DNA from: Peromyscus leucopus
Taxonomy: Eukaryota; Chordata; Mammalia; Rodentia; Cricetidae
Direction: 5' to 3'
Length of the DNA: 64,000 nucleotides
Assembly (NCBI RefSeq): GCF_004664715.2
Contig: NC_051075.1
Coordinates: 35,751,495-35,815,494, forward strand
A program made the translations under genes and the position numbers. Under the pieces are notes generated by a model that made no database searches, was not told where the DNA came from, and saw nothing but the letters and a program-made list of their open reading frames with translations. Of this stretch, positions 1 to 11,811 are shown piece after piece (positions within the stretch are counted from its first letter, which is position 1; each line of letters begins with the position of its first letter).

Positions 1-945
1 TAGTAGCCATTTCCTCTCGATACAAAGTAGGTTTGATCCTTGAAAAAGTACAGAAAGCAAAATCAGCAAGAATGCTATGATGGGATGGGAAGGAGAGAAA
101 CAACTATCAGAGTTATTCCCAACCAATTTATTTTTCTCTTAATGTCCTGTATTGTAGCCCATTTTCTGAAAGATATTTACTACTTCAAAAAGAGTACATT
201 CATGATGATATTTTCTGTTAGTCGTGGTTTATACTCGTTCACTTATACTTAGGCATGTAGAGGTAACAAGTATGAACAATTTGTCTGCAAGTATTGCTAT
301 GTTTTTAGTAAGGTTAGATGACTTTCTTATTTAAAGTTATTAATTGATTCCCCTAAGCACAGCTGAGTGTGTAGTCCTAAGCATTGCCCATCAGCATGTG
401 TACTTGCACATATATGTGTGTATAGTGTGTGTGTATGTGTATGTCTGTGTATGTACTGGTATCATTTTAAAAATAGACCTATTCCTTAATCATGTGATAA
501 TTCATTCATTTACTAAATATTTACCCATTTATTAGGAGGAGGGGTTCTCACTCTTTCTATTATATGTCATTGTGTAATTAGAAGAAAATGATTCCTAATA
601 AAAAGTTATCTGAGGACCACATTCACTAACATCTCACCTTTTTGTATCCATGGTGATAGGCTTTAGAGATATTTTTTCTCCCTTAGCAGCAGAAAAAAAT
701 AATTTTATAAATGACATTACTAAATTATAAATCATTAAATATTTACTTCAGACTGTTAAAACTGTGAGAGTACTCAAGTGCATTTATTAAAGTGGCTTCT
801 ACTTTAAGACATAATTTGAAAAAGGTTATAAACTGGCTTGCTTTGATAAACTAAAACATGACAGAAAATGAGAGAAGAACATTAGAATAGATATAAAACA
901 CACGTTTTAAATTCCTGTGTAAAAGTGATGAAACATTTGTGTAAA
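1..945. other. unique non-coding sequence
   Basis: AT-rich DNA without a recognisable repeat apart from a short TG-rich stretch at 411-455. The open frames of 60-70 codons have no coding character. It is the left flank of the provirus that starts at 946. Confidence 0.6.
411..455. repeat. degenerate (TG)n microsatellite
   Basis: Alternating TG and TA dinucleotides with interruptions. It is an imperfect simple repeat in otherwise unique sequence. Confidence 0.6.
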
Positions 946-1385
946 TGTAACCAACCATCTTATTAAATAAGAAACACAGAACCAATGCAAAGAAGAAAGC
1001 CAAGAGGTCAGAGCTAAGAGTTAAAACCTTACCTTTCCTCCTGCAGTGGTCCTACCTCTCCGAAAGAGAGCTACTTCCTGTGTTAAAGTCTTTATAAAGA
1101 CTTTCCGTTCTGCCTTCTCATTAGTTGTAAACCCAACCACATGACCGCCTCCTCACGGCCTGTCTGTACAGACCTCCAGGTCTTCTATGGTTGGTATTGA
1201 GATTAAAGGCATGTGTCTCCAATACTGGCTGTATCCCTGAACACACAGAGATCTACCTAGCTCTACCTACCAAGTGCTGGGATTAAAGGCGTGCACCACC
1301 ACCGCCCAGCTTTCCTATGACTTGTTAATAGCTCTGACTCCCAGGTAACTTTATTTATTAACATATAAAATAAAATATCACCAAA
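946..1385 (-). mobile_element. 3' LTR of provirus A with an embedded B1-like module
   Basis: On the minus strand the LTR follows a run of A and G (the polypurine tract) and opens with a degraded version of the start seen in the LTR at 19,794. The copy ends in ACA at 946. Its middle (about 1200-1310) reads as the start of a B1 SINE, with the GGCGTGCACCACCACC motif on the plus strand. Ends are approximate because only one LTR of this provirus survives. Confidence 0.7.
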
Positions 1386-3050
1386 TTTCCCCTTTTATAT
1401 TTTAATAAAAAGAAAAAAGGAAAAAGCTTATAACTAACATAAGAAAAGCTATATACAAAAGTACAATAACTATATACAATATATACAAGTAATAAATACC
1501 TAAACAATGTCTAGTCCATTTTTATTTTACAAATTCAGAGAAAATAATTCCATTATCTACCCTATTTTGGTAAGTCCAAAATGTACCTAATTCACTTTCT
1601 ATCCTAACTAGTCATCAACTATAACTAACTAATCTTCAACTCCCTAAGAGACCCAAGAAGGAAATAATATTAGCTAACAAAAATAAAAACAGGAAGTGCA
1701 TGCAAGCAACTTCCAAAAAAATGTGAGTTGACAGAAACAGGCAGCAGCCTGGACAGTTATCTGAGGTTTCTCCGCAGTGTTGGGGCATCATCTTCAGCCT
1801 ATAGGCTTAGTGTATCTGACAGACTCATTTGTGAAGTAGGATGTAGGCAAGGTCAACAGTTCAACCTCACATTGGGTGAGAGCAGTCTATGTACCAGAAA
1901 TACCTGAATTCCACTAGTGTCATGTCATGATTCAGGATTTTAAATTCTAGAAATTGTTGATGTTTTGTGAATTCAGCTGCCCGTTCTTCTTGGCTATGTG
2001 TGTATGTGGCTTCATCTCAGCATCCCATTCTTCTCCACATCCCTCTATTAAATGCCAGTCTACTATTGAGAGGTGTGAGTTTAGTTACTCTTCAAGAATA
2101 ACTGTTTCAGCTGCTGTTCTATTGCACATCAGAAGCCATTGGTCCACTGCCTGTTCGGCTGCCTTCAAAGAAAATGGCACTGTACCTTTTCCAGATTGCC
2201 AAGGCCACTTCAGGGATGGTGCCATATTGTTCTGGCCTCAGAAGATGCCTTTTGGTAAAGCCATAACCACACTTGTTTTGGCAAGAATCAGTAGTCCTTT
2301 GTTTCGTGTCCTGTCTGTCCTGTTTGTCAGCAGTTGATTTGAGGATACTTTGTTGTCCAGTGGCTAACTTTTGCCACAATGAAAGTTAACTCCAATTGCC
2401 ATTTTTTCAATGCCCATATTTCCTCTGAAGTAGATTGATATTGCCAGGAGCTGACATGTCTCATAGTCATAACAAAAAAGAAAAATTTTCTAAGTTATTA
2501 AAACATTTTAAATGCCATATTCTGTAGATCTCTGAAGGGTTTGAAGATGACCTATTTATCTAAAATATATCTGCTCAATCTTGAAAACATACCTAATATG
2601 ACTACAAGTTCTATTATAATGTCTAACTACTAACTTTCATTTCTTTATATCCTAATAGTTGGTAATAATAACTTTCAAGGATCAGAAAATTGCATTACAT
2701 TGTTAAATGAATGGTATAAGTACAATTAGAAATATACGTATAGCATTTTCTAACAATATCAATTTCAATATATATAATTTGTATACAATACAAAACAATC
2801 CAATCCAATGTAAAGTATTTACATTTTTCTTTTCTTTCCTTTCTTTTCTTTTCTTAAACAAGAACCTTTAATCTCCTTTGCTTAGACCTTTTCCTAACCC
2901 TTGAAAACAACTTGTAACCAACCCCCCTAATCAACGAAAATTATCCCAGACCTAAAACCCATTAAAAGACCAAAAAAAACACCCAACCCACACAACCTCT
3001 TTGGGAATGTGGGCGTCGTCATATTCTTGAAATTTATTCTTGCTGGGTAT
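1386..3050 (-). mobile_element. ERV 3' internal tail (non-coding) of provirus A
   Basis: This stretch matches, in order, the tails of the ERV copies at 17,160-19,640 (same strand), 23,200-24,338, 25,434-25,916, 27,055-28,100 and 61,100-61,470 (opposite strand). A landmark is the GGTTGGTTACAAGTTGTT-type motif near 2900-2945 on the minus strand. No convincing protein is encoded; the 86-codon minus-strand frame at 2119-2379 is not preserved in the other copies. The sequence at 2493-2530 is the uninterrupted form of the site where an L1 landed in the copy at 17.8 kb. Confidence 0.75.
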
Positions 3051-3497
3051 GGGTGAAGCTATCATTATGCTGAAAAGAAAAATTTCAGGTTAATTGTCAA
3101 ATTCTAGGAAAGGTAACTATATCCTTTGTTATCCAGTCTGTGTGTGTAATGCAAAGTTCAGGGTTTATCTCAAATCCTTATTCAAGTAGTCTTTGAGACT
3201 GGATAATCTCAGCTAGACCTCTCAAAATTGCTCTGAGCACTTTGTAGTTCAAAGCTGATCTGTAGATGATGTTTGTCAGCTTAGTGATGTTATTATTGTC
3301 CACGTGAATTGTTGTTGTTGTGGGGCCCCATCTTCTTCCTGGAGACTTCGGTTGATGTTAGGCCTGGCCATGAATTCCTGCAGAAAACTGATGAGACTCA
3401 CACACAAAGACATATATATGCAGCTAATTAGAGCCTTTTTTCTTTCTAGAATTAGTTAGTACTCTATATGACCATTCATATCTTAACAAAGTTTAAA

Positions 3498-3498
<1 letters not shown>

Positions 3499-3529
<31 letters not shown>
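3499..3529. repeat. (TG)n microsatellite
   Basis: Uninterrupted TG dinucleotide run of about 15 units inside provirus A. Confidence 0.95.
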
Positions 3530-3532
<3 letters not shown>

Positions 3533-3774
3533 AATCTTGTAAATTTTGATATAAAATTCATACATTAAGAAAAGTTTAAAGAAGAATAATACATGTTTCT
3601 TGATGTAAAAGGCAAAACCTTATTTGCAGTTGCTATTATAAAATTACAGAGCTATTCACTCAAAGAAAATTTAAGCTTTCTTAAAAAATTTCTTTTCATA
3701 ACTTGGTTTGAAATATTTCTTGAGTATTCAGATACCAGCAATAATAAATGCCACATACAGTAAGCTGAATATGT

Positions 3775-4080
3775 GTTTTTTTTTTTAAGTAAATTTATTT
3801 TACAACATCATTTAGTTCAACATAATAGCCACAGATTCCCCTGTTCTCCCACTCTCGCCCCCCTCCCACTCCCCCCATCCCACCCCCCATTCCCACCTCC
3901 TCCAGATCAAGGTCTCCCCCGAGGACCGGGATCGACCTGGTAGACTCAGTCCAGCCAGGACTAGTCCCCCCCCTCCCAGACCGAGCCAAGTGTCCCTGCA
4001 TATGTCCCAGGATTCAAACAGTCAACTCATGCAACAAGCCCAGGACCCGGCACCAACACACGGCTGCCTCCCAAACAGAT
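3775..4080 (-). mobile_element. L1 3' end fragment (young)
   Basis: The fragment begins on the left with a T run (the A tail of a minus-strand element). It continues through the complement of AATAAATTTACTT and a C-rich tract of about 60 bases (G-rich on the L1 sense strand). It is almost identical to the plus-strand insertion at 30,738-31,022 and also matches 37,570-37,840. It lies in the non-coding part of provirus A. I could not find a clear target-site duplication. Confidence 0.85.
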
Positions 4081-5114
4081 TATTCTTCTATATCAACTTA
4101 TTTGTTGGGAATTTTATAAGTAGACATATAAAAACCTTAGATTTAGAAAACAAAATAGATACCTTTTCAAAATCGATGTGGTGGCTTCAATAGAGCAGAG
4201 CTTAATTCATATTTAATGTCACTTTAAGGCTGGCATCAAAGTCTATGGACTCTAATGTTCTCTAATACTCATATTCTCCAAAAACAAATATGCAAAAGTA
4301 TGCTTCACTAATGTTTATGTGCCAAATAGGGAGAAGTATATGTATTAGTAATATAAATACTATATTATTTAAGAATAGAACAGACGAAATGTGATCTAAC
4401 CATGATTTTCTCTTACAAATTGTGTGTATAAAATGTATTCTTGTGTAAAGAAAATAATCCAGTGATGCTATCTTTGGCCAGATTCTGGAAACCCTTTACT
4501 TTGTTTTCATTATAAATGAGTTACTGAGTTACATAATGAAAGAGTGAAACTCTTTAAAAAAAAAAAAGAAAAAGAAAAGTTTAAAGAATCAGAATAGAAT
4601 CAAAGAGTTGAGATTGGTAATAGAATTGTCCCTTAATTAATTTGGCTTTTGTCCTGTCCCATAGCAGAAGATGGCTCTTTTATTCTGGCATGATACAGGG
4701 AGTTTGCATTTTCCTTTTAACAACATGCTTGAGTTTAAAGAAGGAGAGAGTCATTCTCCAACTCCAAAGTCAGCTTTAAATTTTAATTGAACTGGGACTA
4801 TTATAAAACCAATAGTGTTAAATCTTTAGAGAAAAGCAGAAACAAACATTTAGGAAAACATAAAATTTTTTAGATAATATACCCATACGCCATTTCACTC
4901 TGTTTCTTGCGATAGATGATTTGTACCTTTTCTTCAGTTATCTCATTTGTCCAGTGTTCTTCAGATTCCTTAACCTTCATTCTCCTAAAAGACAAAAACT
5001 AAAGCCTTTCCCCAAGACTAATTTTGGGGATGTTCTTTTTTGGCAAGTTATTATCTGGTTAAAGGAAAAGGCATGTGTTACTGGTATAAGTTAGTTTAAA
5101 CTGGATGTTCTTGC

Positions 5115-5889
5115 TAGTTGATGAACTATCACCTCCTCTAATTAAGAGGTCTCTCTTGTTCAAATCGAACCTTTATCAATTTTGATGGTAACTACAGCTT
5201 ATCTTCTCCTGTAGAAACAAAAGCAAAATCTCATTCCCAATGTAACACATATCCTGATTTCCATTCTGAGGTCAGCACATTCTTAAAATATATAGGCTGA
5301 TTTAATTCTGTAGTCTTTTCTATTATCCAATGTCTCTCTGCAGCTGTTGTTCCTTTCTCATTGGCATTCAGAAAATTCAAAGTTAATAGAGCATTATGCA
5401 GTCTATTTCTGGGGGTTTTTGTTACTCCTTTCTGTTTATTTAGCATATCCTTTAGAGTTCTGTTTGATCTTTCTATAACTGCTTGACCTGTAGGATTATG
5501 TGGTATACCTGTAATATGCTTTATATTGTAATAAGCAAAAAACTGTTTCGTTTTAACAGAGACATATGATGGAGCATTTTCAGTTTTGATTTGTGCAGGT
5601 ATACCCATGATGGCCATAACTTCTAGCAAATGAGTGATTACAGAATCAGCTTTTTCAGAACTCAGATCAGTTGCCCATTGAAATCCTGAATAAGTATTGA
5701 TGGTGTGGTGTACATATTTCAATTTTCCAAATTCTGCAAAGTGAAACACGTCCATCTGCCAGATTTCATTCCTCTGAGTACCCTTTGGGTTACATCCTGC
5801 TGGTAATGGTGTTTGATTGTAGAAGGAACAAGTAGGACATTTCTTTACTATTTCTTTGGCTTGTTGCCAGGTTATGGAAAAATCCTTTT
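5115..5889 (-). pseudogene. pol: retroviral integrase remnant (pol 3' end)
   Basis: The frame at 5755-5231 covers the catalytic core. It has the first Asp in WQMD (residue 2 of the open frame), the second acidic position in IKTENAPSY (residue 59) and the Glu of GQAVIERSNRTL (residue 95). The 35-residue gap between the last two fits the DD35E rule, but the second Asp has become Glu. A CPTC pair of the N-terminal zinc domain lies upstream in the same frame. A TGA ends the frame at 5231, and further stops follow in the C-terminal part. The join to RNase H is broken at an eight-T run (5915-5922). The C-terminal part matches the remnants in the copies at 22.5 kb and 60.6 kb. Confidence 0.9.
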
Positions 5890-6366
5890 TTAAATCTTTA
5901 CTATTGACATGATGTTTTTTTTATGAAATTCTGAGGCCTCCAGCACATTTCCTAACAATAATTTATCAATCTCATCATTGCCTTGTGCTACAGGGCCTGG
6001 CAGACCAGTATGGGATGGAATGTGAGTTATATATAAAGGATGACTCCTTTTCCTGATTGTATCTTGTAATTGAATGAATAGTGAAGTAAGTTCTGAAGCA
6101 TTAGGGATAAATTCTGCAGTCTCAGTATGTAATACTAATCTTTCAGCATACTGAGAGTCAGTTACTACGTTGAGAGGTTCTGAAAAATCCATTAATACCA
6201 ACAGGATAGCATACAATTCTGATTTTTGAACTGAATTATAAGGACTTTGAACCACTTTACTTAAATTTTCTGATTTGTAACCTGCTTTTCCTTGTTTGTT
6301 GGCATCTGTATAAAATGTTTGAACTCCAGATATGGGTTTTTCCTGTACAATTGAGGCAAAATCCAA
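5890..6366 (-). pseudogene. pol: retroviral RNase H remnant
   Basis: A 158-codon open frame whose order of motifs is that of RNase H: YTDAN (Asp 21), KSELYA (Glu 50), VTDSQYA (Asp 70), and HIPSHTGLPGP with GNDEID (His 119, Asp 131). All four acidic positions remain. In a class II ERV this domain degrades the RNA template during reverse transcription. It lies directly between the RT remnant and integrase. It is separated from RT by a stop and from integrase by a frameshift, so no pol polyprotein can be made. Confidence 0.9.
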
Positions 6367-6413
6367 TCAGCTCTCTATAAGATCAATTCTATCGTTTTTT
6401 GCGATATTTGCTG

Positions 6414-6836
6414 CTAATTTCTCCCAAAATTACTGCAAGCTTTTTGCCAAGGTTCACTTTCTATCCATAATTTTTCAATGTCCTCCTTAGTTAAAGGTAC
6501 GACAATTTCTGCTGGGTCTATTCCTGCAAATTGACGAAGTCTCAATTTTCCTTTGCAATTCAAGTCAGAGATTTTTTCCACATAAGCTTTTAATTTTTTA
6601 TTTGGTTTATTTGGTAAAAATATCCATTCCAATATAATATCTTCCCTCTGCATTAATATTCCTGTAGGAGAACGCCTAGAAGGTAAAATAACAAAAATGC
6701 AATCCAGTTTTGGATCAATACAATCCACGTGCCCTTCATGTCCTTTCTTTTCTACTAAGGCCAATTCTTTCTCAGCTTCAGGTGATAATTCTCTTGGACT
6801 ATTTAAGTCCTTGTCACCTTCTAAGGTTCTGAACAA
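6414..6836 (-). pseudogene. pol: reverse transcriptase thumb/connection remnant
   Basis: A 140-codon frame that continues the RT region after a frameshift. It contains the SPTGILMQ and EIVVPLTKEDIEKLW stretches typical of the connection region in class II ERV pol. The frame change from the palm region coincides with a seven-T run at 6853-6859, consistent with slippage decay. Confidence 0.85.
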
Positions 6837-6849
6837 ATTATTCAGTTCA

Positions 6850-7700
6850 TCATTTTTTTACCCTAAAAATAGTTCTTAGATGAGAAATGTCTCCAAATAA
6901 TCTTTGAAAGTCATTAAGAGTCTGTAGTCTATCTCTCCTAATTTGCACCTTTTGGGGTCTAATTTTTTGTAGCTCTATTTTATATCCTAAATAATTAATA
7001 GAATCTCCTCTTTGTATCTTTTCAGGAGCAATTTGTAATCCCCAGCAAGGCAAAATTTTCTTTACTTCTTCAAACATTCTTTCTAAAGTATCTGCATTTG
7101 AGTCAGCTAGTAAAATATCATCCATAAAATGATAAATTATAGATTTAGGAAATTTTTTACATACCACTTCCAATGGCTGTTGTATAAAATATTGGCACAG
7201 AGTTGGGCTATTCAACATTCCCTGTGGGAGGGCCCTCCATTGGAATCTTTTAACCAGTTGAGAATTATTATAAGTAGGCACTGTGAAAGCAAATCTTTCT
7301 CTGTCTTTTTCTTGTAAGGGTATTGAAAAGAAACAGTCTTTTAAATCAATAACTATGAGAGACCATCCTTTTGATAACAGAGTAGGCAAAGGAATTCCAG
7401 ATTGTAGAGAGCCCATTGGCTGAATTACTTTGTTAATTGCTCTAAGGTCTGTTACCATTCTCTATTTACCAGATTTCTTTTTAATAACAAATACAGGAGA
7501 ATTCCAAGGGCTGGTTGATCCTTCAATATGGTGAGCATTTAACTGTTCTTCTACCAGCTCTTCTAAAGCCTGGAGTTTCTCTGTTGTTAAGGGCCATTGC
7601 TGAACAGGCTTGTCTGTTGACCATTTTAAAGGTAGAGCTGTTGGTGTTTTTGGAAGATTATCAGTTGTTGTGCCCTGTTCCTGTATAACATGGATGGCTG
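6850..7700 (-). pseudogene. pol: reverse transcriptase palm/fingers remnant
   Basis: The open frame at 7458-6850 carries the polymerase motifs: VIDLKDCFFSIPL (first catalytic Asp), LPQGMLNSP, and the catalytic box as FMDD (residues 111-114) rather than YMDD or YIDD. Upstream to about 7700 the same frame continues with the fingers region, but an in-frame TAG sits at 7462-7464 just before MVTDLRAINK. Overall similarity is to class II (beta-like) retroviruses. No protease or gag is found beyond 7767. Confidence 0.92.
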
Positions 7701-7767
7701 GTGACCACTCATTATAATAATATCTTCTAATATTTCTCTCAGAAACACATTTGTTCTGTTGATGTTA

Positions 7768-8917
7768 CATATATGGATTTAGAAGAACATAAGAGGAATA
7801 GGATATTGTGCTATCAATTAAATTTGATCTAATTTTAAAGGTCTTCTTCCATTTGTCTCTGTTTAATGTGCAGTGTGAACTCTGTTCTTAATTGAGATGT
7901 GAGATGAATTTGGTAGTAGAGTGAACAGCACAACTAAATCCAAATTCAAAAGGCAACAAGAAAAGAAGAAGAATGAAATGTTCAGGAAACTTGAAGAATC
8001 TGCATTAATTCAAAAAAAGGAACCAACACTCAAAAATCTAAACACTACATCCTCTCACACACAAATTTTAGCTTTAATTTTATATACATGTATATAGGTG
8101 GTTGTTATTGTACAAACATATAGATCCTGAAAATAGAAAATGGACCATGGAAGGGAAGAGAATTTGAGGAAGTCAGGGAAGGCACAATTCATATAAAATC
8201 AGAAAGGACACAACTAGGGGGAGAAGAATATGTGGTCGGGGAGAGGAAGATCAACAAGAACAGTTTTGTAAAATATCAATTAATTTGTATACTTTTTTTA
8301 GAAAGTAAACAAAAACACTTGTGGAGAATGTGATGATTTATGTAGCATGTATAAAATCCCTATACACTTTAAAGTTTTATTTCTCATTCCTATCATAATT
8401 TATTCAGAGGTGTCACTCTCCTTGCCTTTTACACAAGTTCAAAAACTGCAGTGCAAAAGTGGGTAACTGCCTGAATTCTCAAGCAGTGACATAAGAGAAA
8501 CAGTGTTCAAGGCACAGGACATTTTACTGTCTAATTTTCATTGAGAATTCTTGTCTCTTCAAAATGTATGATGCATGTGGGGGTTGTTTTAAATGGTTTG
8601 TTTCCTTGTGATATATTACAGAACAAATCTAATTTCATTTGAAGGTGGAGACTTATTTTGATGTTGCTTTTGTTTGTTTATTAGCAGCTTTTCAACAAGC
8701 CAGCATGGAATGTGTGGACCTCTTTCTTGGTTTTAGCAGCCATGCAGAGCTAGAAGTATTTTATGGTCTGTACCATGTCTCCACTTAATGGCATATGTGT
8801 GTTCCTTTTTGACATTGTTCTCTTGCTCTTTATGCTAATTCAGCAAGTGAAACTTCTCTGCACAGCTGAACTTTCCACCAAAACTCTCCATTTTGTTTAC
8901 ATGGCTGTAGAGGATTA
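7768..8917. other. unassigned non-coding sequence
   Basis: No ORF of note. A purine-rich stretch at about 8110-8260 is weakly like an old L1 3' end in plus orientation. The rest looks unique. It separates the truncated 5' side of provirus A from a solo LTR. Confidence 0.5.
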
Positions 8918-9442
8918 TGTTGTGGAATATTAGTTTAAGATGTGTTACATTTGTTTATGCTGTGGAATATTTGTTTAGTGATGCAAAGATGTATTGCATT
9001 CTTTTAAGTTGCATTTGTTTAACTCTGTGAAGCTGTGTTTCTATGCCTGCCTAAAATACCTGATTGGTCTATTAAAGTTTTGAATGGCCAAAGCTAGGCA
9101 GGAGAGGGATAGGCAGGGCTTCCAGAGAGAGAGAATAAATAGGAAGAGAAATCTATTCTCAAAAGAGGGACCAAAGCAAGAAAAGGAGAAAGGAGAGGAG
9201 GACCCCAGGCACCAGCCACCCAGCCAGCCATGGAGTAAGAAGAAAAGATACATAAAATAAAGAAAAGTAAAAAGTCCAGAGGCAAAACATAGTTGAAGAG
9301 AACAGGGATCGTTTAAGTCAGAAAAGTTGGCTAGAAACAAGCCAAGCTAAGGCCAGGGATTCATAAGGAAGAATAAATTTCTTTGTATTTATTTGGGAAC
9401 TAGATGACAGGCCCCAAATAAAGAGAAAGAAAAAAACCTACA
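8918..9442 (+). mobile_element. solo LTR, class II ERV, with 6-bp TSD
   Basis: The 525-bp element starts TGTTGTGG and ends CCTACA, and is flanked by perfect GGATTA repeats (8912-8917 and 9443-9448). It has a CCAAT-type box followed by TATTAAAG near 9062-9076, the GGCCAAAGCTAGGCAGGAGA core and a purine-rich middle. It is the same LTR type as at 14,505, 21,375 and 24,339. A 6-bp duplication is usual for class II ERVs. The solo state implies LTR-LTR recombination. Confidence 0.9.
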
Positions 9443-9685
9443 GGATTATTCATGGCTGTCCTTTTCCATAGAAAAATCACCCTGGATGGACTTCATTCTT
9501 GTTCAACCAGTCCTTGTTTATTTTAGGATCCCTGTTGGCTCACTGTGCCCACAGTCTCCAAGCAGGACACTTTCGCCCTCCCCACACGGATGCTACGTTC
9601 TCAAACAGCAATCTAGCTGTTTTCATGTGGGAATTGTGCTACTACAAAACACTTTCCAGGATCTGTACCTTTCCAGAAAACACAG

Positions 9686-10036
9686 ATTCAGAAGACTAGG
9701 GAGATGGATCGGTGAATTATAGTTCTTTTTGCACACGAATGAAGATCTAAGCTTGGGTCCTTATATAAAAGCTGGCTGGTGGCATGCCTGCCTGTCACAC
9801 CAGTGCTGAGGAGGAAAGGAGCAGAGACAGGCAAATCTTTGGACATTTTCTGCACAGCTATTCTAACCAAAAGGACAAATGCCAGGATCAGTAAGAGACA
9901 TGCAGTCTCATAAATAAGATGGAGAATAATAGAGGAAGCCACTCAAAGGCAGCAACTGCCTTTCCCATGCCCATGCACAAGAATGCACACACATGTGTAC
10001 ACACACACACTGTAAATAAATAAGTAAATAAATATT
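9686..10036 (+). mobile_element. B4-family SINE
   Basis: It starts with a tRNA-like GGGAGATGGATCGGTG segment, then a B1-like half with CCTGCCTGTCACACCAGTGCTGAGG, and ends in a CA-rich and TAAA tail (9985-10036). The middle segment (9825-9895) is closely shared with 12,293-12,365, suggesting one subfamily. Confidence 0.65.
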
Positions 10037-10984
10037 TTTTAAGCAGACTCTGGGCCTTTTCTTAGGACCTTGATATCTTAATATGCATCCTAAACTCAAT
10101 TTTAATGAAAGTTAAACAGTGCTCTTTTACCTAAGCATATGATTCTTCTTTCACATCTCACCAGAGACACAGCAATCACTGAACTTCCAGTTTGCATAGC
10201 AAACAGTCCCAGCATCCCACTTCCCCATCCCCTTGAAGCTATCCTCACAGGGCCAGTGCACCTCCACATCCAACAGCACTAACAGTAAACATGAGTAGTG
10301 AGGAACTGCATCAAGAATGATGTACAGATCCTATTAACTATCAGGAGAACTGTAGAAGATCATGACTTATAACTTGTATTAAGCCCATTAGCTAATTATA
10401 AGCAATCAAAATGATGAATATTTCTAGATCTCTGAGATACTGGCATATACACACTTAAAATTTGGTCTTTAAAATTAAAACATATCTTTAAATAACTCAA
10501 ATACCATGCATTAGATGTTTGGAATGAGTTTACACTTCATGTTAATGAATAGCATCTGTTTTTCTAAGCAGTTTTCTCACTGATCTAGTAAAAAGAAGGA
10601 GCTATAAAAGAGTTCCTTTAATAAAAGAAAATGTTATATTCCACCAGTGATATATGACAAACATTTAGAAATGATTACTAGCATATACAAGGTAATACAT
10701 TTTCTAAGTATGCACTTCAGCAAACACAGATTTTCGTGATTCTTAGGAGTTAGGAAAAGTAATTGTAATTGGGATTCTGGGAAATAAGAACTTACAAAGA
10801 ACTTAGAGGCACTGTATTCAAGGTTTTTAATTTTTGCCAAGGAAGATAATTGGGCAAAAGACCAGCTCTGAGTTAAGCTAAATCGTAATACAGTACTACA
10901 GCGTCCATGTGAGGGCTTTCTACTAAAGCCTGCATTCCAGTTCTTCAAGATGTTTTCTTATACTTATATATGAAAAATCAATCC
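10037..10984. other. unique non-coding sequence
   Basis: No repeat or coding signal recognised. The minus-strand frame at 10,634-10,948 (104 codons) has no recognisable domain and no gene context. Confidence 0.5.
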
Positions 10985-11165
10985 AAGTTGATGCGATGGC
11001 TCAGCAAGCAAGGATGCTGGCTACCATGTCTAATGATCTGAGTTTAATCCTAGGGACCAACACATCAGAGGAGGTGAACAACTTCTGCAATGTGTTCTCT
11101 GGCCTCCACAGGCACACTGTGACAGGTACCCAAACATGTATGCTAAAATAAATAAAAAGGTTACA
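10985..11165 (+). mobile_element. B2/B3-family SINE
   Basis: tRNA-derived start (GCGATGGCTCAGCAAGCAAGG), followed by GATCTGAGTTTAATCCTAGGGACC, TGTTCTCTGGCCTCCAC and an AATAAATAAAAAGG tail. It is a diverged full-length copy. Confidence 0.7.
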
Positions 11166-11811
11166 AAGACAATTTTACTTTTATGGAAGAAGTCCAAGTA
11201 TTTAATGTTGAAGTTTATCTAATATAAACATAAATTCCTTTAAGAAACACTGGCTAAATATTCCACAATAAATAACATTCAGTCCTTATTCCCTGCTGTT
11301 TGTAAACTGGGAATGTAGGTGCCATATGAGATACACTGTCTGGTAATTCTTAGAGGTTCTTATAACTTGGGAAATGATTTTGTGTACTCAGAAAAAAAAT
11401 CTACCAGCAACAACGAGCTTCATCACTGGACTATTCTGGACCTCCTACCCTCACAGTTTTCAGGAGCCAAAGGTCTTACTACTGAGCCTGCAGCCACACA
11501 AGGACATTGATCACTCCACCACTAGATTGGCCTTGGAAAAGAAAATTATGCTTTCTTGTGCTCATAATATATACTTGAAGGCTATGCCAATCAAATACAA
11601 AGATTACATTTTAAATTCCAATACTAAAATTCACAACTAATGACTCAAAGAGTGACATACTATTATTGGGTTAGAGACAAAGGATAAATTAACAACAAAA
11701 AAAGAGAACTTTATTTTGTCTTAATAGCAACTGCCCTCAAATTAACTGGGCTTTTAGAATGTTTAAACATAACAGATTTTCCTTAAAAAGCATAATAGAT
11801 TCTTAGATTTA
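11166..11811. other. unique non-coding sequence
   Basis: No recognisable element. The frames at 11,319-11,640 are short and overlapping and have no domain. Confidence 0.5.

Larger units (their letters stand above)
946..7767 (-). mobile_element. class II (ERVK-like) provirus A, 5'-truncated
   Basis: Minus-strand endogenous retrovirus. From its own 3' end it has an LTR (946-1385), a polypurine-like tract just inside the LTR, a non-coding tail (1386 to about 3050), an unassigned section with an L1 insertion, then integrase, RNase H and reverse transcriptase in retroviral order up to about 7700. Gag, protease and the 5' LTR are absent, and homology stops near 7767. No intact env is visible; a short open stretch near 4890-5000 on the minus strand might be an env start, but this is weak. 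Several nonsense and frameshift mutations make it inactive. It is the only copy in the window that keeps pol. MYS/mysTR-like assignment is inferred. Confidence 0.85.

Noticed and set aside
4880..5000. Possible env start of provirus A
   Set aside because: Only about 35 codons on the minus strand before stops, without signal peptide or known motif. Mentioned but not called as a gene.
9041..9340. Recurring antisense frames of 60-99 codons in the related LTRs at 9.0, 14.7, 21.5 and 24.4 kb
   Set aside because: The LTR sense strand is purine-rich, so its complement has few stop codons. The shared peptide-like text reflects shared DNA, not selection.
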